A program made the translations under genes and the position numbers. Shown here piece by piece: positions 18,924 to 27,942 of a DNA stretch of 64,000 nt. Source of the DNA: Weissella bombi (GTDB lineage Bacteria; Bacillota; Bacilli; Lactobacillales; Lactobacillaceae). The notes beneath the pieces were generated by a model, which saw only the letters and a list, made by a program, of their open reading frames with translations, did not search any database and was not told where the DNA came from. Position 1 is the stretch's first letter. Each line of letters begins with the position of its first letter. The stretch covers positions 62,001 through 126,000 of the forward strand of contig NZ_FMAO01000003.1 in assembly GCF_900094835.1 (NCBI RefSeq), given 5' to 3'.

Positions 18924-20276
18924 CTAGTCTTTTTCTTGTGAATGTGCCACTTTTTTAACGGCATCAACAAACAAATTACCACGTGTTTCAAAATTAGGGA
19001 ATTGATCCCAAGATGCTGCTGCAGGTGACAACAAAATTACGTCATCAGGTTCACTCTGCAAAAATGCAGGTTTCACAGCATGAGGGGCATCTTCAGCATA
19101 GGTAACGGGAATATTCAACTGCTTACCAACTTGTGCTAGTTTATCCGCCGTCTCACCAAAAACAATTAAAGATTTTACATGTTTTTTCAAAGCTGGTAAT
19201 AAACGCATTTGATCATCACCACGATCTAATCCACCAGCTAATAATACAACCGGCTCATTAAACCCAGATAAAGCCATTTCAGTCGCTTCAATATCCGTTG
19301 CTTTGGAATCATTATACACTTTTCGGCCATCAAAATTACCAATATATTGTAGTCGGTGTTCAACCCCCGAAAAAGCGCTTAGTGTTTGGGCGATATCAGC
19401 CGTAGGTACTGACATCAACTTACCAACAGCAATTGCTGCCAAAGCATTATCAATATTATGTTCACCAGGAACACCCAACTGGGCTGCACTCATAATACGT
19501 TCTTGTTGGTAATACAAGTTACCTTCTTTAAGATATGCACCTTCTTGGCTATTCCCTTCACGTGAGAATGGTACCACTTGTGCTTCTGTCTGTTTTGCTA
19601 ATTGACGCCACTCTTCTGTATCATAATTAACAACAAAATAGTCTGAAGGCATTTGATGTTTTGTAATATTCATTTTAGCAGCAATATAATTTTCTCTACT
19701 ACCATGAAAATCCAAATGTGATGAAAAAATATTCGTCAAAACAGCTATATGCGGCTTAGGTTGTGACATCCCCATCAACTGAAATGATGACAATTCTGTA
19801 ACCATAACATCATCTTGTGTCATCTTAGGTGCTACTTCACTAACGGGTACACCAATGTTACCAGCAACTAGCACATGACTGTTTTCATTAGACTTTTTCC
19901 GTAATACAGCAGCAATCATTTCAGTAGTTGTTGTTTTACCATTAGAACCAGTCACAGCTACCCAATTATCTGAAATATATTTTTGAGCTAATGCAACTTC
20001 AACAACAATTGGAATTTGTTGTTCCTTTGCCGCAACCAAGACCGGAATGGTATAAGGAATACCAGGGTTTTTAACAACTAAATCAATGCCTACTAAAAGT
20101 TCATCAGATTGTTCGGTTGTAAATTCAACACCTTGTTGTTTTAATGCAACAACTTTAGCATCACTATCATCTAACTTAGGATCTGAAACAGTTACGTGCG
20201 CCCCTTCTTTTAGTAACAAAGTTGCAGCTGCTGCACCAGAACGAGCAAATCCAATAATTAATACATTTTTATTCAT
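18924..20276 (-). CDS. murD: MurD, UDP-MurNAc-L-Ala:D-Glu ligase
   Basis: 450 residues of Mur ligase. Adds D-glutamate to UDP-MurNAc-L-Ala in the cytoplasm. ATP-binding motif TGSNGKTTT near 110-118, central-domain Lys region, and C-terminal domain with NDSKATDIEAT and LLAGGLDRG. Sits between mraY (62 bp) and murG (11 bp). Confidence 0.97.
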   Translation of the reverse strand: MNKNVLIIGFARSGAAAATLLLKEGAHVTVSDPKLDDSDAKVVALKQQGVEFTTEQSDELLVGIDLVVKNPGIPYTIPVLVAAKEQQIPIVVEVALAQKYISDNWVAVTGSNGKTTTTEMIAAVLRKKSNENSHVLVAGNIGVPVSEVAPKMTQDDVMVTELSSFQLMGMSQPKPHIAVLTNIFSSHLDFHGSRENYIAAKMNITKHQMPSDYFVVNYDTEEWRQLAKQTEAQVVPFSREGNSQEGAYLKEGNLYYQQERIMSAAQLGVPGEHNIDNALAAIAVGKLMSVPTADIAQTLSAFSGVEHRLQYIGNFDGRKVYNDSKATDIEATEMALSGFNEPVVLLAGGLDRGDDQMRLLPALKKHVKSLIVFGETADKLAQVGKQLNIPVTYAEDAPHAVKPAFLQSEPDDVILLSPAAASWDQFPNFETRGNLFVDAVKKVAHSQEKD

Positions 20277-20338
20277 TATTTAGAACCCCTTTTTAGATAT
20301 GTATATGGGGAAAATCCCCATGTTATTTTATTATGTGT

Positions 20339-21334
20339 TTAATAGAACCAAATAAGAAGGTAAATAGCGGCCATCACTAACCCAATTCCCCAAAAGAAGA
20401 AATTAACTTGCCATTCATTCCAAGGCTTATCTGTATTACCGGTTAGTCCACCTTTTTCAAAGCTATGATGAATTGGTGTCATCAAAAATACACGCTTCTT
20501 AAAGAAATGAAAACTTGTAACCTGAATAATGACACTTAATGTTTCCATCATGAAAACAAACCCAATAATCAATAACGACCACTCATGATGCAATACCAAT
20601 GAATTCATAGCTAAGCCAGCACCTAACGCTAACGAACCAGTATCGCCCATAAAAATGGTTGCTGGGTAATGATTGAAAAATAGGAATCCTAGTAAGGCCC
20701 CAATCATCAAGGCATCTAACAGAACCATTGTTGTATCACCCTGAACGACTGCAATTACTAAGTATGCAACATAGGCAATAATTGCTGTTCCTGAGGCAAG
20801 ACCATCTAATCCATCGGTTAGATTAGTTGCGTTTGACCAACCAACTAACCAAAAAATCGTAAATAGCGTGTAGGCAACTACATTGTGCCATTCTCCCAAC
20901 CCAAATGGTAGTGTTAAGAAAAAGTCAAACTTACCAACTGCCAATACAATTACACCTAAGATTGCAGCAGAAATTTCAGAAAATAGTTTAGGTAAGAAAC
21001 GTAGCCCTTCATCACGGTGATTAAAAACTTTAATACTATCATCAAAAGCACCAACGATTGCAAACACAATAATTGCAATCAAAGTTGCCCAACCTGTTGG
21101 TGCAGCATTTTTAGTAACTAACGATAATAAAACAAAACCGATTACCACTACTGGGATAAAGGCAGCCCCACCCATTGTTGGGGTTCCTGCTTTCGCAGCA
21201 TGATCAGGTTCATGATCCCCTGTTCGCATCACCATTTGCGCAACTTTGATTTTCTTAAACCAATCGCGTAACCGTGGTACTACCAGCACCGTAACAATCA
21301 GACTAAAAGCTAGTCCTAGTAAAAAAGTCGACAT
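20339..21334 (-). CDS. mraY: MraY, phospho-MurNAc-pentapeptide translocase
   Basis: 331 residues with about ten membrane helices. Transfers phospho-MurNAc-pentapeptide to undecaprenyl phosphate, making lipid I. Catalytic aspartates appear in GAFDDSIKV, NATNLTDGLDGLA and FMGDTGSLALG. The ATG at 21334 is the preferred start because GAGGAG lies 7 bases upstream; a longer frame begins with GTG seven codons earlier but would place that site inside the gene. Confidence 0.96.
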   Translation of the reverse strand: MSTFLLGLAFSLIVTVLVVPRLRDWFKKIKVAQMVMRTGDHEPDHAAKAGTPTMGGAAFIPVVVIGFVLLSLVTKNAAPTGWATLIAIIVFAIVGAFDDSIKVFNHRDEGLRFLPKLFSEISAAILGVIVLAVGKFDFFLTLPFGLGEWHNVVAYTLFTIFWLVGWSNATNLTDGLDGLASGTAIIAYVAYLVIAVVQGDTTMVLLDALMIGALLGFLFFNHYPATIFMGDTGSLALGAGLAMNSLVLHHEWSLLIIGFVFMMETLSVIIQVTSFHFFKKRVFLMTPIHHSFEKGGLTGNTDKPWNEWQVNFFFWGIGLVMAAIYLLIWFY

Positions 21335-21369
21335 TCGACTACTCCTCTCACTCACATGTATTTCTTTAT

Positions 21370-23553
21370 TTATTCATTTGGCTTTTTAAATTCAACTGTA
21401 ATATCGTGATATCCGTCAGACAACGACGTTCCTTTATTTAACGACTGAGTTGTAACAAAACCGTTACCTTTAATAACTGCCTTAACATGCGCCATTTGTG
21501 CCCAAGCTAATACATCGCTCTTTGCCCAACCATGCATATCTGGTACTTGAATATTTTTACCCGTATTCAAAAAGATACGTTGGTTAACTATTGATTCATC
21601 ACCAGCCGTTAACGACTGTTCCTTCACTGTATCACCATCACCCATAATAACAGGGTTTAGACGATTAGCTTTAATTTCCTTACGTGCATCACTTACTGAA
21701 CCACCCACAACAGTCGGTACTTTAACTTGTTGATTTTTACTTACAACAACTTTATTATCACTGTCTGACATTTCTAAAGCTTGTTCCATATTCGTCTTAA
21801 ATACTTCCGACATATCTGTTGAGATATTTTCAGTATTCTTTTGCGGCTGTTTTGTAACAATATACATTAGATAACGTGGATTATTAGAAGGCGCCATTCC
21901 CATCCATGAATGAATTTCATTACTATTCTCACCGGGTGCCGAATAACCAAGTGCAGTTGCAATTTGGGCAGTACCCGACTTTCCTGTTGTTCTAACATTC
22001 GGAATAGCATAATCTTTTCCTAGACCATGTTGTGAATAAATAACATCTTCCAATTGTTTACGTGTCGCCTTAGCCGTCGCCTTACTAATTGGCTTACTGA
22101 TAACATCAGCCTTTGATTGTGAAATAACTTTCTTTGTATTTGGATCAACAATTTTTTCAATAATTTGTGGTTTCAATTCCTTACCATTATTTGCAATGGC
22201 TGAATAAGCTTGCATCATCTGCAAAGGTGTTACTGAAATTCCCTGTCCAAATGCCGTATTAGCTTGTTCAATGGGATACTGAAATTGCATATTTCCAACT
22301 GCTTCATCCTGGAATCCTGAATTAGTTGACTTTAAAAACTGGAATTTATTTATATATTTTTGCCACGTTTTGGCTCCCATTTTTTGTTCAGTCAAGGCCA
22401 TTGCGACGTTGGAAGATTCAGCAATTCCGCGGGCATAAGTGATATTTCCCCATCCTTGACCATTATTCCAATCAGTAACCTTTTTATTACCAATTTTAAG
22501 AGTTCCTGATTTATAAAGGGCATCTGGATTCCAATTATCGGTATCAATCGCAGCGGCTAACGTAATTCCTTTAAGAACAGAACCAGGTTCAAAAGCCGTA
22601 CCATATAATTGATTTGTCCACAAATCACCCAGCCCTTCACCTGTTGATGCATTAAAACTTGGTCGTTGCGTTGTCGCAACAATCTTACCCGTTTTAGTAT
22701 CCATTACAACAGCAATAGCCGCCTTTGGCTTCATATCATCTGATAACTTCTGCATACTTTTTTCAAGTGTTGACTGTAATTTCATATTAATGGTCGTATA
22801 AATATCATATCCATTTTTAACAGCCAAATTTTTCTTTGACACACTATGGTCAGTTGTATCGGTTGAAGTTGTTTTAACACCATTACGACCTGTCAATTTT
22901 TTATTCCAAGATTGTTCAATACCTGATACACCAGAAATTGTCTGTGCACCATCACTATGCTCTTTTTTAGTAATACCAATCAAGTCTGACGCAAACGTCC
23001 CATTTGGATACATTCTTGATTCGCTACTTGTAAAAGTTAATCCTGCAATATTCAAAGCCTTTAACTGCTTATACTTGTCAACACTCAAGTTAGATCCGGC
23101 TGTTCCAAATTGAACCTGTTGTAACTTACTTTTTCTACCATTTTTTATGGATGTTTCATAAAAGCTTGCCTTACCACCAAGTACTTCAGCTAATTTCTTG
23201 CTAACTTTAGCCTCCTGACTTTTCTTAACATACATTGGCTTTCCTTTTGCTGACTTTTGGTTTTTATCTAATACAGCCGCCAATGTATAAGTGGTCGACG
23301 ATTCTGCCAATGGATTCCCCACCGAATCAAAAATTTCGCCTCGTTTTGCAGGAATATCATTTTGACTTTGATAGATTAATTGAGCTGCTTGGCCTAACTT
23401 ATGGCCCTTCACCTCTTTTGTGATTGAGATACTAGAAAAACGGATTCCTAACACAACCAACACACCTATCATCAATATAAGCAAAAGTTTACCTGTATTG
23501 CGACTATTTTTATCCGCTTGGTTACGTTTTGGCATCCGTTGTTTTTTTACCAT
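21370..23553 (-). CDS. ftsI: Class B penicillin-binding protein with PASTA domains (Pbp2x/FtsI type)
   Basis: 727 residues. One N-terminal membrane helix (about 22-40), a dimerisation region, then the transpeptidase with SVLK at 325-328 (active Ser), SSN at 380-382 and KSGT at 524-527. Residues from about 605 to the end carry two PASTA repeats (KVPTVVGGSVSDARKEIKA and QVPDMHGWAKSDVLAWA). Performs septal peptidoglycan cross-linking. It starts one base after the ftsL stop, and its ribosome site lies inside ftsL. Confidence 0.96.
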   Translation of the reverse strand: MVKKQRMPKRNQADKNSRNTGKLLLILMIGVLVVLGIRFSSISITKEVKGHKLGQAAQLIYQSQNDIPAKRGEIFDSVGNPLAESSTTYTLAAVLDKNQKSAKGKPMYVKKSQEAKVSKKLAEVLGGKASFYETSIKNGRKSKLQQVQFGTAGSNLSVDKYKQLKALNIAGLTFTSSESRMYPNGTFASDLIGITKKEHSDGAQTISGVSGIEQSWNKKLTGRNGVKTTSTDTTDHSVSKKNLAVKNGYDIYTTINMKLQSTLEKSMQKLSDDMKPKAAIAVVMDTKTGKIVATTQRPSFNASTGEGLGDLWTNQLYGTAFEPGSVLKGITLAAAIDTDNWNPDALYKSGTLKIGNKKVTDWNNGQGWGNITYARGIAESSNVAMALTEQKMGAKTWQKYINKFQFLKSTNSGFQDEAVGNMQFQYPIEQANTAFGQGISVTPLQMMQAYSAIANNGKELKPQIIEKIVDPNTKKVISQSKADVISKPISKATAKATRKQLEDVIYSQHGLGKDYAIPNVRTTGKSGTAQIATALGYSAPGENSNEIHSWMGMAPSNNPRYLMYIVTKQPQKNTENISTDMSEVFKTNMEQALEMSDSDNKVVVSKNQQVKVPTVVGGSVSDARKEIKANRLNPVIMGDGDTVKEQSLTAGDESIVNQRIFLNTGKNIQVPDMHGWAKSDVLAWAQMAHVKAVIKGNGFVTTQSLNKGTSLSDGYHDITVEFKKPNE

Positions 23554-23554
23554 G

Positions 23555-23944
23555 CTACTTTACGTTCCTTATATTCTTATTCTTAAGTGTTAGCCCACTT
23601 TTATCTGCAATATCATTTAATCGTTTAGGACTTGATAAATCACTAACTTGTTGTTTCAATGTGTTGTTTTTATTACGTACTTGTTCTAATTGTGCTGAAG
23701 TTGCTGCTAATTGTGTATTCGCTGTTGTACTTTTATTAGCCATAAAAATCACAATAAATAACGCTGCAATAATTGTAATTGTTACGGCACCCACCATTGC
23801 CAAATCCATAGCATTCCACTTTGGTTTAGTTAACTTTATTTTCCTAACTCTACTACGGTTATTGGTTTTGATTTTTGGTTGATTAATTGGTTTACTAACC
23901 ACATTATTATTGTAGTCATTACGGTATTTTGGCAGTCCATCCAT
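23555..23944 (-). CDS. ftsL: FtsL division protein
   Basis: 129 residues: basic cytoplasmic N-terminus, one membrane helix (about 46-69), then a short coiled coil (about 70-112). Size, topology and position between rsmH and the PBP gene identify FtsL, which recruits DivIC/DivIB and activates the septal synthase. Sequence similarity in this family is always weak. Confidence 0.9.
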   Translation of the reverse strand: MDGLPKYRNDYNNNVVSKPINQPKIKTNNRSRVRKIKLTKPKWNAMDLAMVGAVTITIIAALFIVIFMANKSTTANTQLAATSAQLEQVRNKNNTLKQQVSDLSSPKRLNDIADKSGLTLKNKNIRNVK

Positions 23945-23967
23945 AATAAGCCTTCCTCTATCACTTT

Positions 23968-24912
23968 TTACTTGATTCTTTCAATAACACGTAACTTCGC
24001 AGAATGTGCTCGGCGATTCATCGCTAACTCTTCTTCAGAGGGAACAATCGGCTTCCGTACGACTAATTTAAAATCAGGTTGCATTTCTTCTGGAATAATT
24101 GGTAAACCAGACGGTAAATCTGGAATAGTAACTTTTTCTTTAAACATCGTTTTAACTAAACGATCCTCTAAGGAGTGAAAAGTAATCACTGCAATCCGAC
24201 CATTAACGTTTAACATTTCAAGTGCTTGTGCTAGTGAGTCTTCCACTGCTCCTAATTCATCATTAACAGCAATTCGAATTGCTTGAAAAGTTCTTTTTGC
24301 AGGGTGTCCACCCTTTCGACGTGCTGCAGCGGGAATAGATGCTTTAATAATATCTACCAATTCAAACGTTGTTTCAATTGGTTTAATTTCACGTTCATGC
24401 TCTATTTTACGAGCAATCTGCTTAGCAAACTTTTCTTCACCATAACGTGAAAAGATACGTAATAGCTCATGAAATGACCATTCATTAACCACTGTTCGAG
24501 CCGTTAATTCTTGTGACTGGTCCATACGCATATCAAGTGGAGCGTCATAATTATATGAAAAGCCACGTTGCCCATCATCAAATTGTGGAGATGAAACGCC
24601 CAAATCATAAACAATACCATCAAAGGATGATACGCCATTTTCAATTAATGCATCATGAAGGTTACGGAAATTAGTCTGAATGAAATCAACTTTACCTTCC
24701 GCTAACTCCGTTGAAAGATGATCGCGATTAAAGGTAATTGCTGTTTCATCTTGATCAAAAGACCACAACTTACCCGTTGTTAATTTACTTGCTAATAATT
24801 GTGAGTGACCGCCACCACCCAGTGTTGCATCTACATACACACCATCTGGTTTTACGTTCAACGCATCAATTGCTTCTTTTAATAACACTGTCACGTGTTT
24901 AAACTCTGTCAT
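23968..24912 (-). CDS. rsmH: RsmH (MraW), 16S rRNA C1402 N4-methyltransferase
   Basis: 314 residues with the SAM-binding motif [12 protein letters not shown] (about 26-37) and family motifs [26 protein letters not shown] and FHSLEDR. Methylates N4 of C1402 in 16S rRNA. Second gene of the dcw cluster, 39 bp after mraZ. Confidence 0.97.
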   Translation of the reverse strand: MTEFKHVTVLLKEAIDALNVKPDGVYVDATLGGGGHSQLLASKLTTGKLWSFDQDETAITFNRDHLSTELAEGKVDFIQTNFRNLHDALIENGVSSFDGIVYDLGVSSPQFDDGQRGFSYNYDAPLDMRMDQSQELTARTVVNEWSFHELLRIFSRYGEEKFAKQIARKIEHEREIKPIETTFELVDIIKASIPAAARRKGGHPAKRTFQAIRIAVNDELGAVEDSLAQALEMLNVNGRIAVITFHSLEDRLVKTMFKEKVTIPDLPSGLPIIPEEMQPDFKLVVRKPIVPSEEELAMNRRAHSAKLRVIERIK

Positions 24913-24951
24913 TGGCTTTTCTTATTCCCTTCAAACCTTTTTAAACTAGTG

Positions 24952-25386
24952 TTAAAACCCCAGTTCTTCCAATCCATCTGCAATATCATCAAAATTTTCT
25001 GCAGTGTTATCTTCATATTCTTGCCACTTTTCAGTACTCCACAATTCGAAGATATCATCACCCATTCCAAAGACCGTTACACTTTTTTCAATTTTGGCAT
25101 AACTACGCAGTGTTGGTGAAAGATTGATACGTCCTTGTTTATCAAATTCAACTTCAACAGCACCCCCAAAAACGAAACGCTTAAATTGTCGTGCCTTAGC
25201 ATTTGTTTCAGGTAATGCATTAATTTTTTTTGAAAAGTTCTGCCATCCTTCAAGGGTATAGGCACGTAATGAGTGATCCATCCAACGTGTAATCACAAAA
25301 GATTCACCTAATTGATTACGAAATTTAGCCGGAATAATTAGCCGATTTTTAGTATCTAACACATGTTGGAAAGTTCCCATGAACAT
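24952..25386 (-). CDS. mraZ: MraZ, transcriptional regulator of the dcw cluster
   Basis: 144 residues with two SpoVT-AbrB-like halves, each with a DxxGR-type motif (LDTKNRLIIP near the start and FDKQGRINLSP around 80-90). MraZ forms ring oligomers that bind several regularly spaced boxes upstream of its own gene. Here such an array is directly visible upstream. A GGAGG site precedes the ATG. Confidence 0.95.
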   Translation of the reverse strand: MFMGTFQHVLDTKNRLIIPAKFRNQLGESFVITRWMDHSLRAYTLEGWQNFSKKINALPETNAKARQFKRFVFGGAVEVEFDKQGRINLSPTLRSYAKIEKSVTVFGMGDDIFELWSTEKWQEYEDNTAENFDDIADGLEELGF

Positions 25387-25435
25387 CAGCCAATCCTCCT
25401 TTATAAAAATCTGTATTATTAATGAATTCAGTTCA

Positions 25436-25516
25436 CCACTTTATTTAACAATTCAATACTCTTAATTTACCACAATATCCCACTTTCAACCACCTTTCCC
25501 CACCATTATCCACCAC
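25436..25516 (-). promoter_or_regulatory. MraZ operator: GTGG boxes at 10-bp spacing
   Basis: On the minus strand GTGG occurs at plus-strand starts (CCAC) 25470, 25480, 25490, 25500 and 25510, exactly 10 bp apart, with an extra copy at 25513 and an isolated one at 25436 nearer the gene. MraZ proteins are known to bind such GTGG/AAAGTG repeats, one per helical turn, consistent with a ring-shaped oligomer lying on one DNA face. A TTGAAA that could be a -35 lies within the array (25484-25489), so binding could block RNA polymerase. Confidence 0.85.
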
Positions 25517-25618
25517 TATTTTCAATAGATTCACCTACATAAATATTGATATGTCGGGACGTAATCGTTTTTTTAACATAATTCTTACAATTATAGGTAT
25601 TTTTCAAAACAAAAGCGT

Positions 25619-25652
25619 AAAAAAAGCGTAATCAGAAAATCCGATTACGCTT
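25619..25652 (-). terminator. Terminator after the 25.7-kb small membrane protein gene
   Basis: A 10-bp stem (25624-25633 with 25643-25652) with A-rich DNA on the plus-strand left side, giving a T tail on the minus strand. It isolates the rsmE/prmA transcript from mraZ. Confidence 0.85.
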
Positions 25653-25666
25653 ATAGAAAATATAAA

Positions 25667-26047
25667 TTAAACTTCGCGAAAGCCACCATCAACTGGTATT
25701 TGTTTTTCAACATCTAATTCTTCTTCTTGACCACTTGTAAAAGCAAAAATTTCAATAACTAAATAAAGAACTGCCAAGTAATAACCATAAAAAGCTGAAT
25801 TAATTTGTAACCAAACTGATATCAAATAAACAATCGGCCATACTAATAATAGTGCCCAATTTGATCCAGTTTTACGTAAGAAAATTCCTGCCAATACACT
25901 AAACAGCATATTAACGATGAATAAAGAAAAAATTATTTTAAAATTCACCGTCAATGCCGTTTTATTAACAATATAGGGCAACATTATGCCCAAGATTGGC
26001 ATCAAAATCCAAAATCGCCAATCAAAAGTTTTATTAAATTTTTTCAT
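25667..26047 (-). CDS. Small integral membrane protein, unknown function
   Basis: 126 residues with about four hydrophobic segments (around 13-31, 36-56, 65-83, 86-107) and an acidic C-terminal tail. I do not recognise the family. It lies 19 bp downstream of rsmE and ends at a terminator, so it is probably the last gene of the prmA-rsmE transcript. Confidence 0.7.
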   Translation of the reverse strand: MKKFNKTFDWRFWILMPILGIMLPYIVNKTALTVNFKIIFSLFIVNMLFSVLAGIFLRKTGSNWALLLVWPIVYLISVWLQINSAFYGYYLAVLYLVIEIFAFTSGQEEELDVEKQIPVDGGFREV

Positions 26048-26066
26048 TTAAAGACCTCGATATTCA

Positions 26067-26810
26067 TTATTTATTTAATTCCATAACGTAACTTAAGGCA
26101 CTTAACGCATACATTGGTGCTGTTTCTGCTCGTAAAATTCGCGGCCCCAACCCAGTAGGTACAAATCCATCCGAAACTAAACTATCAATTTCTTCTGGGG
26201 CTAGTCCACCTTCAGGACCAAACAAGAAACAAACTGCATCATTAGGTTGTAATTCTTGTAATTGTTGCACTAAACGACTAGCTTCACCTTTTTTCGCACT
26301 CTCTTCCCATGCCACTATTTTAGTCATGTCTTTGGGTAGTGACAAATCCGACAATTTAGGCACGTATGTAACATCCGGTACTTTTAAACGATGTGATTGC
26401 TCTGCTGCTGCAGCTGCTATCTTATTTAAACGTAATATTTTTTTAGACGCTTTTTGTCCCCAATGCGCCACCGACCAATTTGTTTCAACAATAATAATAT
26501 GATGCGCACCAAGTTCTGTTGCTTTTTGTACAACAAATTCTGATTTATCACCCTTAGCTAACCCAATTATAATTGTTGTATCTACTGGTAATTCAACCGC
26601 CAAGGTTTGCCGAGATAAAATTGTCATAACTACCTGTTCATCATGTAATTCCGTTATTTCAGCAGTCACTACATCTTGACTATTTGGTAAGACAAACTCA
26701 GCTTTTGCACCTTCACGACTACGCAAAACCGTTATAAAGTGATGTGCTACTGTCTCAGGTAATTCAAACTGTTCACCAAGTGGCGTTTCGTCTAAAAAAT
26801 ATCTTTGCAT
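26067..26810 (-). CDS. rsmE: RsmE, 16S rRNA m3U1498 methyltransferase
   Basis: 247 residues of SPOUT methyltransferase, N3-methylating U1498 of 16S rRNA. N-terminal PUA-like domain (to about 70), then the knotted SAM site with LFGPEGGLAPEEID (about 192-205) and LGPRILRAETAP near the end. Its ATG overlaps the prmA stop as TAATG, giving translational coupling. Confidence 0.95.
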   Translation of the reverse strand: MQRYFLDETPLGEQFELPETVAHHFITVLRSREGAKAEFVLPNSQDVVTAEITELHDEQVVMTILSRQTLAVELPVDTTIIIGLAKGDKSEFVVQKATELGAHHIIIVETNWSVAHWGQKASKKILRLNKIAAAAAEQSHRLKVPDVTYVPKLSDLSLPKDMTKIVAWEESAKKGEASRLVQQLQELQPNDAVCFLFGPEGGLAPEEIDSLVSDGFVPTGLGPRILRAETAPMYALSALSYVMELNK

Positions 26811-27763
26811 TAGTCATCCTCGCTATCAAATTTAGCAATAATACCATACCAATCGCCTAATTTCATTGATTGCTCAACAATCATACCATTTGCTTCTAAA
26901 TCAGCAATCATTTTATCACGCTTATCGTAGTAAATACCAGATAACAACAAATGTCCCTTAGGTTGTAAAATATTACCAACTTCTGGAATTAATAAATCTA
27001 GCACTTCCGCCAACATATTAGCAATTACGATGTCATATTTTTTATTAGGAACATCTTTTAACAAGTCACTAACAATAAGCTGCATATCTGCAGCTTTCGG
27101 ATTAAGATCGACGTTACCTTGTGCTGACGCTACAGCAACATCATCAATATCAGTTCCCAAGATATCGCCTGCACCTAACAAACGTGCTGCAATTCCTAAT
27201 ACACCAGAACCTGTTCCCACATCAATTACCGTTTCACCACCGCGTACAACTACTTCTAAAGCCTGAATCATTAACTTAGTAGTTGGATGTGTTCCAGTAC
27301 CGAAAGCCATCCCCGGATCCAAGACGATTACTTGTTCATCATCTTGTTCTGGCTCATAAACCTCCCACTTTGGTACAACTGTAATATGTCTTGTAACACG
27401 TACTGGATGATAATATTTTTGCCATTCAGTTGCCCAATCGTCATCAGCAACTGCTTGAACTGTCACTGTCCCAGGATGAGCATCTAGACCAAAATTGCCT
27501 AATTCTTCTACTGACGTCTTTATTTTACTTGTTATTAATGCTAAATCTGCTTCGTTAGCAAAATAGCCACTTACCGCAGCTCCCTCTATACGATGAACAA
27601 TCTCTTCCTCTTTAACCATCACCGTTGCATCAGCCGGCTGATAATGAGCTAATTCAGCAGAATCATCAATCTCAACACCTTCTGCGCCATTAGTCATTAA
27701 GATATTACTAATTGCTTCAATTGATTCTGTTTGTGTTTCCACAATAATTTTTTGCCAACTCAT
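26810..27763 (-). CDS. prmA: PrmA, ribosomal protein L11 methyltransferase
   Basis: 317 residues. SAM-binding motif VIDVGTGSGVLGIAA (about 178-192), PGMAFGTGTHPTT upstream and the NPPY-like IANMLAEV. Trimethylates lysines and the N-terminus of ribosomal protein L11. Coupled to rsmE, the usual Firmicutes pair. Confidence 0.95.
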   Translation of the reverse strand: MSWQKIIVETQTESIEAISNILMTNGAEGVEIDDSAELAHYQPADATVMVKEEEIVHRIEGAAVSGYFANEADLALITSKIKTSVEELGNFGLDAHPGTVTVQAVADDDWATEWQKYYHPVRVTRHITVVPKWEVYEPEQDDEQVIVLDPGMAFGTGTHPTTKLMIQALEVVVRGGETVIDVGTGSGVLGIAARLLGAGDILGTDIDDVAVASAQGNVDLNPKAADMQLIVSDLLKDVPNKKYDIVIANMLAEVLDLLIPEVGNILQPKGHLLLSGIYYDKRDKMIADLEANGMIVEQSMKLGDWYGIIAKFDSEDD

Positions 27764-27942
27764 GATCTTTCTCCAATTATATTAATTTAGTTAAGAATAC
27801 CACAAATTGATATCATCGCCCAATATTATTGGCAATAAAAAAACACCCATACCCTTAGATAATCAAACTTTAATCACTAGACGTTTACCGTCAATCATTA
27901 CGTTATAAGTTACCTAAAACCATGAATGTTTTTATTTTAAAA

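Noticed and set aside
27764-27942. Terminator hairpin after pyk
   Set aside because: A short GACG/CGTC stem at 27880-27892 has no T run on the minus strand, and CCAATATTATTGG nearby lacks one too.
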